The translations under genes were made by a program, and so were the position numbers. From Prochlorococcus sp. AG-409-L21 (GTDB lineage Bacteria; Cyanobacteriota; Cyanobacteriia; PCC-6307; Cyanobiaceae), in NCBI GenBank assembly GCA_003215475.1, contig QCKH01000004.1, positions 1-64,000 of the forward strand: a stretch of DNA of 64,000 nt, written 5' to 3'. Shown here piece after piece: positions 29,608 to 39,833 of the stretch (the first letter of the stretch is position 1; each line of letters starts with the position of its first letter). The notes below the pieces were generated by a model. The model was not told where the DNA came from and did no database searches. It was given only the letters and a program-made list of their open reading frames with translations.

Positions 29608-32526
29608 ATGGCGAATATAAAAGGAAATATTACAAACCCAATTACTTTAAACGGTAAAGTTGTTTCAGAAATAGAGGTAAGGACTGATTTTACTCCAACC
29701 TTAAATGTTAGTTATTTGGCAAATTCTTTATCACCTTCCCTTTTTACTGTAAATAACGCTTATTTCTTAGATGATTTGTCTAATGTGAGAGATTTAATTT
29801 TTAAAAGTGTACCAGTAACATTAGGGAATAGTGCATTAAAAGATTCATCCCCTAATAAATTATGTTTATTTAATTATGAAGTGGATGGTGATGGTAATTT
29901 AGTAGATATGGATATATTTGCTAATATCCCAATGCAATACATAGATGGTGGTAAAACGTATACACAATATGGTGCTATTAGTGAGAAGAAAAATTATTTA
30001 GGGTGGGAGCCTTTGAGTAATGAAGACAAATATTCACACATTGAGAGAACAGATGTATATGGGTTTGATTATCCACAATTTACCCCTAGAGGCACTAGAA
30101 AGATACCTGTAACAGAAAGTGCGGATACTTTATGTGGCCCAGTTACTTATGTAGAAAATGAATATACCTATGATAGATTAAATTATAATTGGTTTTTCGG
30201 TAATAATGCGGGAATAAATTTTAATACAATAAAAAGTGGGGCAACACCAGTTACTATTACAGGTAGTGTAGTATCACAAGAAGGATGTTCTTCGATATCT
30301 GACCAAGAAGGTAATCTATTATTTTATACAGATGGTGAAAATGTTTATACTAAGTTAAATACTATAATGTTAAATGGGACTGGATTAAGTAGTTCAGGAA
30401 CCTCCACACAATCTAGTATTATAGTACCCCAACCTGATAGTAATAATTATTATATTTTCACTACGGATTTTGAAGGGAATCCAGATGGGTTTGAATATAG
30501 TATTGTTGATATGACTTTACAAGATGGTTTGGGGCAAGTAACTACAAAAAACATTAAGTTGATTAATAATCCAATAACTGAAAAAGTAACTTCTTGTAAT
30601 CACGCAAATGATGAAGACTATTGGGTTATTACACATACAAGTGGAGATTCTAGATATTACGCTTATAAGTTAAGTAGTAGTGGGTTAGTTGCACCTGTTA
30701 TTTCTAATATCGGTCAAGTTCATAACAGTAGTAGAGGGTATATGAAAACTTCTTTAAATGGGGATAAATTAATTTCCTTATTATACGATGAAAACATAAT
30801 TCAAATTTTAGACTTTGATGCGTCGGGAGGTACATTAAGTAATGAAATAGTTTTAACGGGATTAACATTTAGTAATGGTCCGTATGGATTAGAGTATTCT
30901 TCAGATTCTACTAAATTTTATGTTTCGGATGGGGCATCCCAAACTATTAAACAGTTTGATTTGAGTTACACTTCTTCCACAGAAATGGTGGAAAATGTAA
31001 TAGAAGTGGCATCTATAACTGACTCTAGTTTAGGTGCGTTGCAAATGGGTCCGGATGAAAAAATATATGTGGCAGACAATTTAAAAAATCATTTACATGT
31101 TATACATCGACCTAATGGATTAGGGGTACAATGTAATTTTCAAGAAAGAGGGTTTTATTTAACTGGTGTCACAAGTGGTATAACTTCTACATGGGGGTTA
31201 CCAAATACCGTCACAACCAAAGATCTTTCTTGTGACAGATATATTTACGTCAGTGAAAGAGATAGAACACCTTTTGAATTTGATTTAATAATGAATGATG
31301 TATCAAATGTTATTCAACCTAATATGTTGAACTTTACTGCGGAGATATATCCATTTAACCATAATACGGGTGCTTTTGATGTAGAAAGTTTATTTAACCA
31401 ATCATTTACTTATGATAGGTTTAGTGGAGAAAGCGGTACTACTTTATCTATACCAGTTAGTGGGGTTAGTGAAGGAGAATTTATAATTAAAGGTTATTAT
31501 GAATATCCGATAAAAACATTGCTCCAAAAACAGTTAGGTTTTAGAAGAAATAGTATAAATAATTATAAAAGAGGTACAGAGTATAATATCTATAACCCTG
31601 AAACGGATTGGTATTTTTTAAATATATATGAGGCAGATAAACCTACATTTAGTAATACAGATGTAACACCCGTCAGTACTATTAGTAATTTGAAGGTTGT
31701 TAGTACTTTTACTAATTCTGGAGACACTATTTTTTATTATAATTCTCAGTCTGATCCTATTGTAACTTATAATGGTGTGGTATTGGCTAAAGATATAGAA
31801 TATAGTGCAATTACAACAGGTACAACCCCATATGTTTTATTTAATACACCAACATTGGCGGATCAAATGGTTACTTTAGCTTATGTAGAAGAAGGTAATA
31901 CAAATGAGTTAATTGCAGATACTTATACCGTTATTGCACCAATAGCGAGTGGTAAAACAAATGAACAAACTTCTGAAGATAAATTGTATTATAATACAGA
32001 TAGGGCTAATTTTGAATTCTATTTAGAGATACAACCTTATGGTGACGTTATTTTTACATTAAATGGTACACCATTATCTAATAATATAGAATATCTTCGT
32101 TCTTCTAGTGATTTTAGAAGAATAATAATATTAGTTGATATTAAACCGGGAGATTTAATACAAGTATTTTATAATCCATTAACGGGTGTGTTTGGACCTT
32201 TACAAACGAATGAACCAACATTATCTTGGTCTATAGTTAATGCTCCTACATTAGGACAAAGTGGATTGTTCACAGTTCAAATAACCAATGTTACTGACGA
32301 GGATTATGAAAATGTACAATATTTTGATAGTGTACCATATGTGATTGGACAGAGAACATATTCAGTAACAATGAATTTATCTAATGCAGTGGCAGGTGAT
32401 AAATTAATGTATAGAATAAAAAATGAAAAATTTTATACCCCAATAGTGGGACAAATAATAACAAGTGTTGCTTATAGTGACTCAATTCCTATAGAAATAG
32501 TCACAAATAAGGGAAATATTTATTAA
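29608..32526 (+). CDS. tail-associated protein carrying a bacterial surface-type beta-propeller domain (972 aa)
   Basis: YNWFFGNNAGINFN…EGCSSISDQEGNLLFYTDGENVYTKLNTIMLNGTGL…SSTQSSIIVPQPDSNNYYIFTTD resembles the propeller of flavobacterial secreted/T9SS proteins. Confidence 0.75.
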   Translation: MANIKGNITNPITLNGKVVSEIEVRTDFTPTLNVSYLANSLSPSLFTVNNAYFLDDLSNVRDLIFKSVPVTLGNSALKDSSPNKLCLFNYEVDGDGNLVDMDIFANIPMQYIDGGKTYTQYGAISEKKNYLGWEPLSNEDKYSHIERTDVYGFDYPQFTPRGTRKIPVTESADTLCGPVTYVENEYTYDRLNYNWFFGNNAGINFNTIKSGATPVTITGSVVSQEGCSSISDQEGNLLFYTDGENVYTKLNTIMLNGTGLSSSGTSTQSSIIVPQPDSNNYYIFTTDFEGNPDGFEYSIVDMTLQDGLGQVTTKNIKLINNPITEKVTSCNHANDEDYWVITHTSGDSRYYAYKLSSSGLVAPVISNIGQVHNSSRGYMKTSLNGDKLISLLYDENIIQILDFDASGGTLSNEIVLTGLTFSNGPYGLEYSSDSTKFYVSDGASQTIKQFDLSYTSSTEMVENVIEVASITDSSLGALQMGPDEKIYVADNLKNHLHVIHRPNGLGVQCNFQERGFYLTGVTSGITSTWGLPNTVTTKDLSCDRYIYVSERDRTPFEFDLIMNDVSNVIQPNMLNFTAEIYPFNHNTGAFDVESLFNQSFTYDRFSGESGTTLSIPVSGVSEGEFIIKGYYEYPIKTLLQKQLGFRRNSINNYKRGTEYNIYNPETDWYFLNIYEADKPTFSNTDVTPVSTISNLKVVSTFTNSGDTIFYYNSQSDPIVTYNGVVLAKDIEYSAITTGTTPYVLFNTPTLADQMVTLAYVEEGNTNELIADTYTVIAPIASGKTNEQTSEDKLYYNTDRANFEFYLEIQPYGDVIFTLNGTPLSNNIEYLRSSSDFRRIIILVDIKPGDLIQVFYNPLTGVFGPLQTNEPTLSWSIVNAPTLGQSGLFTVQITNVTDEDYENVQYFDSVPYVIGQRTYSVTMNLSNAVAGDKLMYRIKNEKFYTPIVGQIITSVAYSDSIPIEIVTNKGNIY

Positions 32527-32543
32527 TAATATTTACATTGAGC

Positions 32544-32552
32544 ATATTTATA
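32544..32552 (+). promoter_or_regulatory. late-promoter-like motif ATATTTATA
   Basis: Exact motif, 18 nt before ATG 32571. Confidence 0.5.
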
Positions 32553-32570
32553 ATAAAATAATAATTAGTA

Positions 32571-34778
32571 ATGAGTTATATAAATAAACAAAATACCGCT
32601 TTAGTAAGAGTTAAGTTAACTGATATTGGTAGAGAACAATTAGCACAAGGAAAATTAACATATAATTCTTGGGTGGCAGGTGACTCAGAAGTGGACTATA
32701 ATTATGTTAAGGGATGGAAAGAATTTGTACCTAGTAGTAATGCGGCAACTGGGGAGTTTTTCTTTTATGGGGGAGACGGTTCAGTAACTAGAAATATTTA
32801 TTCAAAAGTTTTAAGACCTAAAGATGAACAACCATTTTTCACTTCATTTCTTTTAAATAACCAAAACGAATTTATACAACCAATTGATACACAAAGTAGT
32901 TTACAATTAATAAAAGGTGTTGTAAGTAATCAGGCGGCAGATAGAGGATTTTTCTCTGGGTCGACTGTTGATGTTGGGTTAACGGCACAAACTTCAACAG
33001 AGTTTATTAAAGAAAGTGGTACAATTGATTTATCTAATTTTACGGGTGAAATTGAGGCTACACCCTTCATACAAGGGGTTTTATCAGGAATTACACTAAC
33101 CGCAACCAGCGAAGATGATTATATAATGTTTAGATTTAGTAATCCAACGTTAGGTGATGTGGATACACCACAAATGACTGCAGCAACTGTCAATCAATTT
33201 TATAATATAACAAGTATTAGTGGTTCGACTATCAAAGTAGATAGAGAATTACCTAATTTTAGTGGTTTTGCTGGTACAATTATAACTTATTATACTCTAC
33301 CTGGTGGTGATGATCCGGAAGATGATTATTATGGATTACCATCGTTATCTTCTTATTGGAATACAGGTACACTTTCTTTTGATAGTAGTTGTGATATTTG
33401 TGTAGAAAATATACCAGTGTGGAATATGAACAATGTGTGGACAGAAAATATGGCAGGACAATGGAAAGAAAACACACAAAATTACCATAATCACACATTA
33501 TTTGGTTCAGAACAATATGCAGGAACTAAACAATATCTAAAATATAATGAAAACCCAACAGTTACACTTAATAGTAATCAGTTATCTGTTAGTTATATGG
33601 ATCAATATGTAAAAGGTATTTCTATTATCCATTATACTAATAGTTGTATTTCTAATTTTTATGGGGAAATGTTTAATATAGACGGACAAAGTGGTAAATT
33701 ATTGAATTTAGATATTCCTGTAATGTGGCACAGACGAAGTGACGGAGGAACTGCCAGTGGTACTACATTAGGAATGAGATTTGTTAGTGACACAATAGAA
33801 AAAACATTAAGTAATACTGATATAGAATATTATGATTTAATAGAGTTTAGTGGAATGTCTGTTACACCAGATGCACCATTAGCAGTGGGTAAAGTATTCC
33901 CACAATTAAAGATTGTGGTTATTGATAATGAAGAATTGTTGGCAGCAATGTCTTATAAATCAAATAGAAACTACTCACTTCCTGATTTGGCAGCTAATTT
34001 AATCCCATGTGTAGATGGTGATTGTACCGGATGTTTAAGTGCGGGCGAGTCGATGTTTTTAACATATGCTTTACAATATACGGGTAGTACAGGATTTACA
34101 ACTGTTTTACCTTGTCAAAGATATACAATACTAGAAAATAATACTCAAAGTGATAAAGATTTACAATTTAGAATTAATAATGTGAGTCAATTACCTTATA
34201 TGAGAAAATTAGAATCACCTTCATATGATGGTTATGGATTTTATGCAAATCAGTTTGTTTTATTAGCACAAAAAATAAATAAAGCAACACAGACTAGACC
34301 AAATCCATCTGAATGGAGAGTAGTAGATTACACAAGTCCTTTAATAACTAGTGTAGCTGGAGAAACTATTGACCCAATTCTTTTGGAAAATCAAAATAGT
34401 GCAAATACAGGATTTGAATTAATAGGTAGTGTGTATGATGCAGCAAGTGCCAATACATTTAATTTAGGGGTTGAATTAGACTTACCTAAAGGAGATAGTT
34501 ATGGTAAATTAAATTTTGGGGATGAAAGATTATTTTATGGTAATTTAAGAACTTTTATTGGTGCAACAATATACAAAACTTTATTTACCATAAATGTGGA
34601 TGGAGCTACTTTACAAAGTAGTTGTAATACCACTTATACTGTAGGTACAGATAGATTTATTTCTGAAGTGGGAATTTTAGATAGTGATGGTAATTTAGTA
34701 TTAGTAGGTAAATTATCTAGACCAATAAGAATAGCGGATAGTAGTACTGCCTCTATTGAACTAACAATTGATTTTTAA
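32571..34778 (+). CDS. probable virion structural protein (735 aa)
   Basis: N- and C-terminal segments resemble those of the next gene. Confidence 0.75.
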   Translation: MSYINKQNTALVRVKLTDIGREQLAQGKLTYNSWVAGDSEVDYNYVKGWKEFVPSSNAATGEFFFYGGDGSVTRNIYSKVLRPKDEQPFFTSFLLNNQNEFIQPIDTQSSLQLIKGVVSNQAADRGFFSGSTVDVGLTAQTSTEFIKESGTIDLSNFTGEIEATPFIQGVLSGITLTATSEDDYIMFRFSNPTLGDVDTPQMTAATVNQFYNITSISGSTIKVDRELPNFSGFAGTIITYYTLPGGDDPEDDYYGLPSLSSYWNTGTLSFDSSCDICVENIPVWNMNNVWTENMAGQWKENTQNYHNHTLFGSEQYAGTKQYLKYNENPTVTLNSNQLSVSYMDQYVKGISIIHYTNSCISNFYGEMFNIDGQSGKLLNLDIPVMWHRRSDGGTASGTTLGMRFVSDTIEKTLSNTDIEYYDLIEFSGMSVTPDAPLAVGKVFPQLKIVVIDNEELLAAMSYKSNRNYSLPDLAANLIPCVDGDCTGCLSAGESMFLTYALQYTGSTGFTTVLPCQRYTILENNTQSDKDLQFRINNVSQLPYMRKLESPSYDGYGFYANQFVLLAQKINKATQTRPNPSEWRVVDYTSPLITSVAGETIDPILLENQNSANTGFELIGSVYDAASANTFNLGVELDLPKGDSYGKLNFGDERLFYGNLRTFIGATIYKTLFTINVDGATLQSSCNTTYTVGTDRFISEVGILDSDGNLVLVGKLSRPIRIADSSTASIELTIDF

Positions 34779-34788
34779 AAATATTCTA

Positions 34789-36087
34789 ATGGGATTTATA
34801 AGTTCAGCAACAACAGTATCAATAACCGCTAAATTAACTTTAGCTGGTAGACAAAGACTATTAACACAAAGCAATCAAATATTAACACACTTTGTTTTAG
34901 GTGATTCAGATGCCAATTATAGAACTAGTGGTTTGTTAAGTACAGGTACAGTTCCCGCTAATAGTGGTAACTTAGGTGAAAATGGTGGAGTGAATGATAA
35001 TATAGATGTGGGTGTAGGTATTAAAAATAAATTATATTTAGATAATACACAAATTAATATAAAGCCAGTTGAGTCGGGTTCTAATGTAGTAAGTAACACT
35101 ACGGTATCATTAGGGGAAACTGTAGTAAGTGGTACTAATTTAACTTATGCATTATTAAATAAAAATGATGGTACATCATCTTTCACTAATTATTTTGAAA
35201 GTTTAAGATTACCTATACTACCATCTAAGAAAAATTTGTTTACTGGTTCTACATCAGCCGATGGTGGTTGGGCAGATACTGCGTTTAGTGGTTTGGCTAG
35301 TGATAGAGTATTAATGTTATCGATAAACACTGATAGTTATGGTGAATTAATAGATGGTAAGAGTATAAAAGCAACTTTACCAATAGCAACAGGGTATACT
35401 TCAGGTGGAGATGTTACTGGAATTACTACCTATGATTGTTATTCTACTTTTGTTAATAGTGGACAATTTAGTTTAGTACAACAAGATGGTAGATATAAAG
35501 ATGGTTCTGTTTTTACAGATGGGTTATTCGGTTCTAATTTCCCAGTTACTTATATGGTTTCTGATAATATACAACGACCAAATAATGATGTATTAAAAAG
35601 TTGGTCAACAGGATATGATTCATTTAAACCGTTTAGTGTTAATAATAAATCTTTGATTAATACTAAAAATGTTACACCAACTAACATTAATGCAGATAAG
35701 GTAATAGGTGTTGCTTATTTAGATAAAGGTTTGATTGCGTTTACGGATCCCGCAATTGTAGATAACATTGCTACTAATTTTTCAGGTGATACTGAAACCG
35801 GTATTGAGACAAATAGTTTTGGTTTCTATTATTATACTGGTGGTACATATAATACTACAGTAGATAGTATCCTAAATAATTTAGTACAAAATGTAGTATG
35901 TATTGCAGGAAGAGGAGAATTTTTTAGGTCTAATAACCCAACTATTGATATTAATGATAATGTGAGAATTAGTGAAGTGGCACTTACTGATGTTACTGGT
36001 GAAATATTAGCAATAGGGAAGGCAGATAGACAAATTATTAAAAAGAAGAATGACTTTGTAATATTTGATGTACAAGTTGTTATATAA
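34789..36087 (+). CDS. probable virion structural protein, paralogous termini with preceding gene
   Basis: ATG 34789 (MGFISSATTVSITAKLTLAGRQRL…) preferred over TTG 34768. Confidence 0.75.
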   Translation: MGFISSATTVSITAKLTLAGRQRLLTQSNQILTHFVLGDSDANYRTSGLLSTGTVPANSGNLGENGGVNDNIDVGVGIKNKLYLDNTQINIKPVESGSNVVSNTTVSLGETVVSGTNLTYALLNKNDGTSSFTNYFESLRLPILPSKKNLFTGSTSADGGWADTAFSGLASDRVLMLSINTDSYGELIDGKSIKATLPIATGYTSGGDVTGITTYDCYSTFVNSGQFSLVQQDGRYKDGSVFTDGLFGSNFPVTYMVSDNIQRPNNDVLKSWSTGYDSFKPFSVNNKSLINTKNVTPTNINADKVIGVAYLDKGLIAFTDPAIVDNIATNFSGDTETGIETNSFGFYYYTGGTYNTTVDSILNNLVQNVVCIAGRGEFFRSNNPTIDINDNVRISEVALTDVTGEILAIGKADRQIIKKKNDFVIFDVQVVI

Positions 36088-36126
36088 ATAAAACCTCATA
36101 GGTTTTAATAAAAAAAATGTTTTATA

Positions 36127-36759
36127 ATGAGTAGAATACTAGGATTAGATGTGTCCACAAAAACTATAGGGATAGCATTATTTGAAGATCAAGGAGAAAA
36201 AGGAAAATTACAATTATTAACCCACATAACCCCTAAAGTTAAACCCAAACCAACAAATAATATTGAGACTTTAATTAAAAAAGTGCAAATTTTTGAAAAC
36301 GATTTTTTAGAAAAATATAGTGATATAGAAATTGATAGGGTGTTTATTGAAGAACCTTTATTACGTTCTAATAATGTAAATACTGTGGCAACCTTATTAA
36401 GGTTTAATGGTATGATTTGTAGGTCAGTTTACGAAGTTTTAAATATTGTACCAGAATTTGTTTCTTCTTATGATGCTAGAAAGTTTGCGTTTCCAGAATT
36501 AATGCAAATCAGACTATTTAAAAAATCGGGAGATAGATATAGCGAGAAAGAGATACAAAAGAAAAATCCTGTGTTATTTGGTGGGTTACCATACGACATA
36601 GATAAAAAAGTAGTAATACATCAAAAAGTCAGCGAATTAGAACCTCAAGTTATATGGATGTACGATAAACACAACAAATTAACTAAGGAAAATTATGATA
36701 TGACAGATGCGTATGCGTGTGTGTTGGGGGGTATGAGAAAGTGTGGTGATTGGTCATAA
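36127..36759 (+). CDS. RuvC-like Holliday junction resolvase/endonuclease
   Basis: RILGLDVSTKTIGIALFE, RVFIEEPLL, and C-terminal MTDAYACVLGG acidic positions (RNase H fold). Confidence 0.75.
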   Translation: MSRILGLDVSTKTIGIALFEDQGEKGKLQLLTHITPKVKPKPTNNIETLIKKVQIFENDFLEKYSDIEIDRVFIEEPLLRSNNVNTVATLLRFNGMICRSVYEVLNIVPEFVSSYDARKFAFPELMQIRLFKKSGDRYSEKEIQKKNPVLFGGLPYDIDKKVVIHQKVSELEPQVIWMYDKHNKLTKENYDMTDAYACVLGGMRKCGDWS

Positions 36760-36791
36760 TTTGGTTAATTAAAATAAATTCACTATATTTG
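36760..36791 (+). promoter_or_regulatory. Bacteroidota-type promoter candidate (TTTG-N20-TATATTTG)
   Basis: Exact consensus; last G is 5 nt before ATG 36797. Confidence 0.65.
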
Positions 36792-36796
36792 TGGAA

Positions 36797-37744
36797 ATGT
36801 CACAACTTATAGTAGAAATATTAGAGGATGTATTAGGTAACTCCAAAAAACATTACGAAAACAAAAGTCAAATATCTTTTGATTGTCCTGTGTGTTCATC
36901 CATTAAAGGATTAGATTGTGGGGACGGGAAAGGTAATTTAGAAGTTAATTATAATCATCATGTTTATAAATGTTGGGCATGTTCGGAAACTCATGGTACA
37001 CATGGTACAATAAATAAATTAATCCGAAAGTATGGTAATAAAACCCATTTAAAACAATATCAATTAGTTATACCTGATAATAAAAGAATTATTGGTGAAA
37101 AAGAAAAAGTGGTAATAAATGGATTACCCAAAGATTTTACTTCATTAACTATAGATAGGGATGATAATGGTTACCGACAAGCCATACAGTATCTTAAAAA
37201 GAGAAACATTGGTTTAGACTTAATTAAAAAGTATAATTTAGGTTATGCAAATACTGGCGACTATAGAGGTAGAATAATATTCCCTTCATATGATTCTGAT
37301 GGTAATATAAACTATTTTTTAGGTAGGAGTTATGAAAAGTATAGTAAATTAAAATATAAGAATCCAGAAGTATCCAAAATGGGTATTATATTTAATGAAG
37401 GCAAGATAAATTGGGATTCAAACATATATTTAGTAGAAGGTGTGTTCGATCATATAACATTACCCAATAGTATTCCTATGTTAGGTAAAGTACTAAATGA
37501 TTTATTGTTTAAAAAGTTAATTGATTGTGCATCTGCAAAAGTTATCATTGTTTTAGATAATGACGCAGAAAAAGATGCAATTAATTTATACAGAAGACTT
37601 AATAGTACTAAATTAAATGGGAGAGTATTAATGGTATATATGCCAAAAAGATTCGATTTATCAGATGTACACCAAAGATTGGGTAGTAAGGGTGTAATTA
37701 AATTAATTACTACTGCAAAACGTATAAAAGAAAGTTTATTATGA
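36797..37744 (+). CDS. DNA primase, DnaG/Toprim type
   Basis: Zinc-finger pattern CPVC…CWAC; Toprim-like VYLVEGVFDHITLPN and IIVLDNDAEKDA; ATG 36797 preferred because GTG 36791 overlaps the promoter element. Confidence 0.85.
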   Translation: MSQLIVEILEDVLGNSKKHYENKSQISFDCPVCSSIKGLDCGDGKGNLEVNYNHHVYKCWACSETHGTHGTINKLIRKYGNKTHLKQYQLVIPDNKRIIGEKEKVVINGLPKDFTSLTIDRDDNGYRQAIQYLKKRNIGLDLIKKYNLGYANTGDYRGRIIFPSYDSDGNINYFLGRSYEKYSKLKYKNPEVSKMGIIFNEGKINWDSNIYLVEGVFDHITLPNSIPMLGKVLNDLLFKKLIDCASAKVIIVLDNDAEKDAINLYRRLNSTKLNGRVLMVYMPKRFDLSDVHQRLGSKGVIKLITTAKRIKESLL

Positions 37745-38127
37745 AATTATTTTTAGATGATGTAAGAGTACCCTACGATGTTTTTAGATTAACAGTTAAT
37801 CCACTATATGAAAATAATGAGGATTGGGTTATTGTTAGAGATTACTACCAATTTATTAATGTGATTACTAAATTCGGTGTACCAGAATATATTTCTTTCG
37901 ATCACGATCTTTCGTATGATGCATATTTAAGTGAAAACCAAAAAGGAGATATAAAATATGATAGTCTTAAAGAAAAAACTGGTTATGATGCATGTAAATG
38001 GTTATGTGAATATTGTGAGGATAATAATATAGATATCCCTAATTATTATGTCCACTCTGCTAACCCAGTTGGTGCGAAGAATATTGACAGATATTTAAAA
38101 AATTTTAAAAAATATTTGGCAGTTTAA
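37741..38127 (+). CDS. cyclic-phosphate processing receiver (cREC) domain protein
   Basis: KLFLDDVRVP, YISFDHDL, KTGYDACKWL, YYVHSANPVGAKNI motifs; ATGA overlap with primase stop. Confidence 0.75.
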   Translation: MKLFLDDVRVPYDVFRLTVNPLYENNEDWVIVRDYYQFINVITKFGVPEYISFDHDLSYDAYLSENQKGDIKYDSLKEKTGYDACKWLCEYCEDNNIDIPNYYVHSANPVGAKNIDRYLKNFKKYLAV

Positions 38128-38146
38128 AATATTTTTTGTAATTTAG
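38115..38146 (+). promoter_or_regulatory. promoter candidate (TTTG-N20-TAATTTAG, imperfect)
   Basis: Correct spacing upstream of ATG 38168; -7 element imperfect. Confidence 0.4.
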
Positions 38147-38167
38147 TGTTAACAAAATCAAACAACT

Positions 38168-38689
38168 ATGAATAATTTAAATGCAATCCGAAAAAACGAA
38201 ACTTCAACAAGTAACTACCCAGAGATAGACAATAAGTTCTATTATGGTAAAGTATCTCAGTATGATAACACTGGTAAATACTTTGAGTTTAGTGTTACTA
38301 ATCACTTAGACGAAAACAAGAAGTATAAATTTCGTTACACCGCAAAATGTAAAGCAGGTTTCCTTAATATTAGTGAAACTCGTTACGATCAGACACCAAA
38401 ACAGTTTATTGAACAAACTTATGGATTTTTAGAGAACGTACAAGTATGGAGTGAATCTGAAAACCCAACAGAAGATCATAAGGGTATTTGGTTAAATGTA
38501 TTATGTACTAAAGGGAAAAAATTCTATTCTATCGATAAGAGTTTCCTTTTGAATCTGACTGTAAGTAATATGCACAACGCTTGGAAGAAGATGGTAGATT
38601 ACGATCTATGGAAGAGAATGGGTACTAAGACTCACGCAGATTATCCTTACAAAATGAATAATGTCGCTACCGAAGAGGTGGCGGCATAA
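38168..38689 (+). CDS. hypothetical protein (173 aa)
   Basis: Intact ORF. Confidence 0.75.
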   Translation: MNNLNAIRKNETSTSNYPEIDNKFYYGKVSQYDNTGKYFEFSVTNHLDENKKYKFRYTAKCKAGFLNISETRYDQTPKQFIEQTYGFLENVQVWSESENPTEDHKGIWLNVLCTKGKKFYSIDKSFLLNLTVSNMHNAWKKMVDYDLWKRMGTKTHADYPYKMNNVATEEVAA

Positions 38690-38708
38690 ACCTTAAAAAA
38701 AAACAATT

Positions 38709-38993
38709 ATGAAATATTTTAACAGACATCAATGTATGAAAAGAGAAACTTTAAGTAGTATCTCCAAAGTTATAACTGATTTATTTGGAATAGATGGTAT
38801 TAGTCCTTTTGGTGGTATCTCTAATATGTTATATGGGTTATATGACGGATTTGACTATTCTGACAAAATTCGTTCACACGAAGAAATGGAAATCATTAAA
38901 GAACAAAGAATGGATTTGTATGAAAAGATTTTAAATATCTGTAAGGATATTGATACATATCCTAAACACGATTATGACGTAACAGTTCACTAA
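38709..38993 (+). CDS. hypothetical protein (94 aa)
   Basis: Intact ORF. Confidence 0.7.
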   Translation: MKYFNRHQCMKRETLSSISKVITDLFGIDGISPFGGISNMLYGLYDGFDYSDKIRSHEEMEIIKEQRMDLYEKILNICKDIDTYPKHDYDVTVH

Positions 38994-39007
38994 ATAATAA
39001 CAATAAT

Positions 39008-39496
39008 ATGGAATTGAGAATTGAGGATTTGTATAGGGATTATTGGAAAAAAATGTTAGTACAGGTTTGTCTTCGGTATACAAAAAATATAGAACAAGCA
39101 GAGGATTGGTGTCAAAACGGTTTTATAAAAATTAATAATAATTTAGATAAATATAAAAATACTGGTTCTTTAGAAGGGTGGGTTAGAAGAATAATTAGAA
39201 ATACAGTGATGGATGATTTAAGGAAAAAGAAATTAGAAGTTACTTACGAAGGTTATGATGATGTGGCAGAAGAAATAATAGAGGAAGAAGATAAGTATAC
39301 ATTTTTACACGTAATGAAAGTTAAAGATGACTTATCCCCCAACTATAAAAAAGTTTTTGATTTACATGTATTAGAACAATTAAAACATAAAGAAATTGCG
39401 GAAATATTAAATATTAGTGAAGGTACATCTAAATCTAATTTCCACAAAGCTAAAAAATCAATTAAAAGAATGTTGTTAACTAGAAAAAATTTGTAA
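39008..39496 (+). CDS. ECF-family RNA polymerase sigma factor
   Basis: Region 2 (AEDWCQNGFIKINNNLDKYKNTGSLEGWVRRIIRNTVMDDLRK) and region 4 (LSPNYKKVFDLHVLEQLKHKEIAEILNISEGTSKSNFHKAKKSIKRML). Confidence 0.9.
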   Translation: MELRIEDLYRDYWKKMLVQVCLRYTKNIEQAEDWCQNGFIKINNNLDKYKNTGSLEGWVRRIIRNTVMDDLRKKKLEVTYEGYDDVAEEIIEEEDKYTFLHVMKVKDDLSPNYKKVFDLHVLEQLKHKEIAEILNISEGTSKSNFHKAKKSIKRMLLTRKNL

Positions 39497-39497
39497 T

Positions 39498-39833
39498 ATG
39501 AAAAATTTTATTTTAATAGTATTTATTTTATTATCTCTTACTCTCTATAGTCAAGAAATTGATTTACATTTAAGTGATAAACAAATACCTAATTATGGGT
39601 TAGCGATGACAGGAACCGGTATGACGTTGTGTGTTATTGGTACTTCTATGAGTCAAAGTCCACAACCAACATATAGTGGGAGGTATGGTATTAATTATGT
39701 GAGATATGAATCACAAAATAATAGATCATTAAGGTTATCGACAATGGCAATAGGTACAGTAGTAACTATTGTAGGTATATTATTGCAAAATAGAAATAAA
39801 AGAAAAAACAATGACAGAGGAAGAAATATATAA
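39498..39833 (+). CDS. secreted/membrane hypothetical protein (111 aa)
   Basis: N-terminal signal-like MKNFILIVFILLSLTLYSQ plus hydrophobic segments. Confidence 0.65.
   Translation: MKNFILIVFILLSLTLYSQEIDLHLSDKQIPNYGLAMTGTGMTLCVIGTSMSQSPQPTYSGRYGINYVRYESQNNRSLRLSTMAIGTVVTIVGILLQNRNKRKNNDRGRNI

Noticed and set aside
36090-36106. AAAACCT-CAT-AGGTTTT hairpin after the structural cluster as a terminator
   Set aside because: Three-nt loop and no good downstream T-tract on the + strand; left out as unproven
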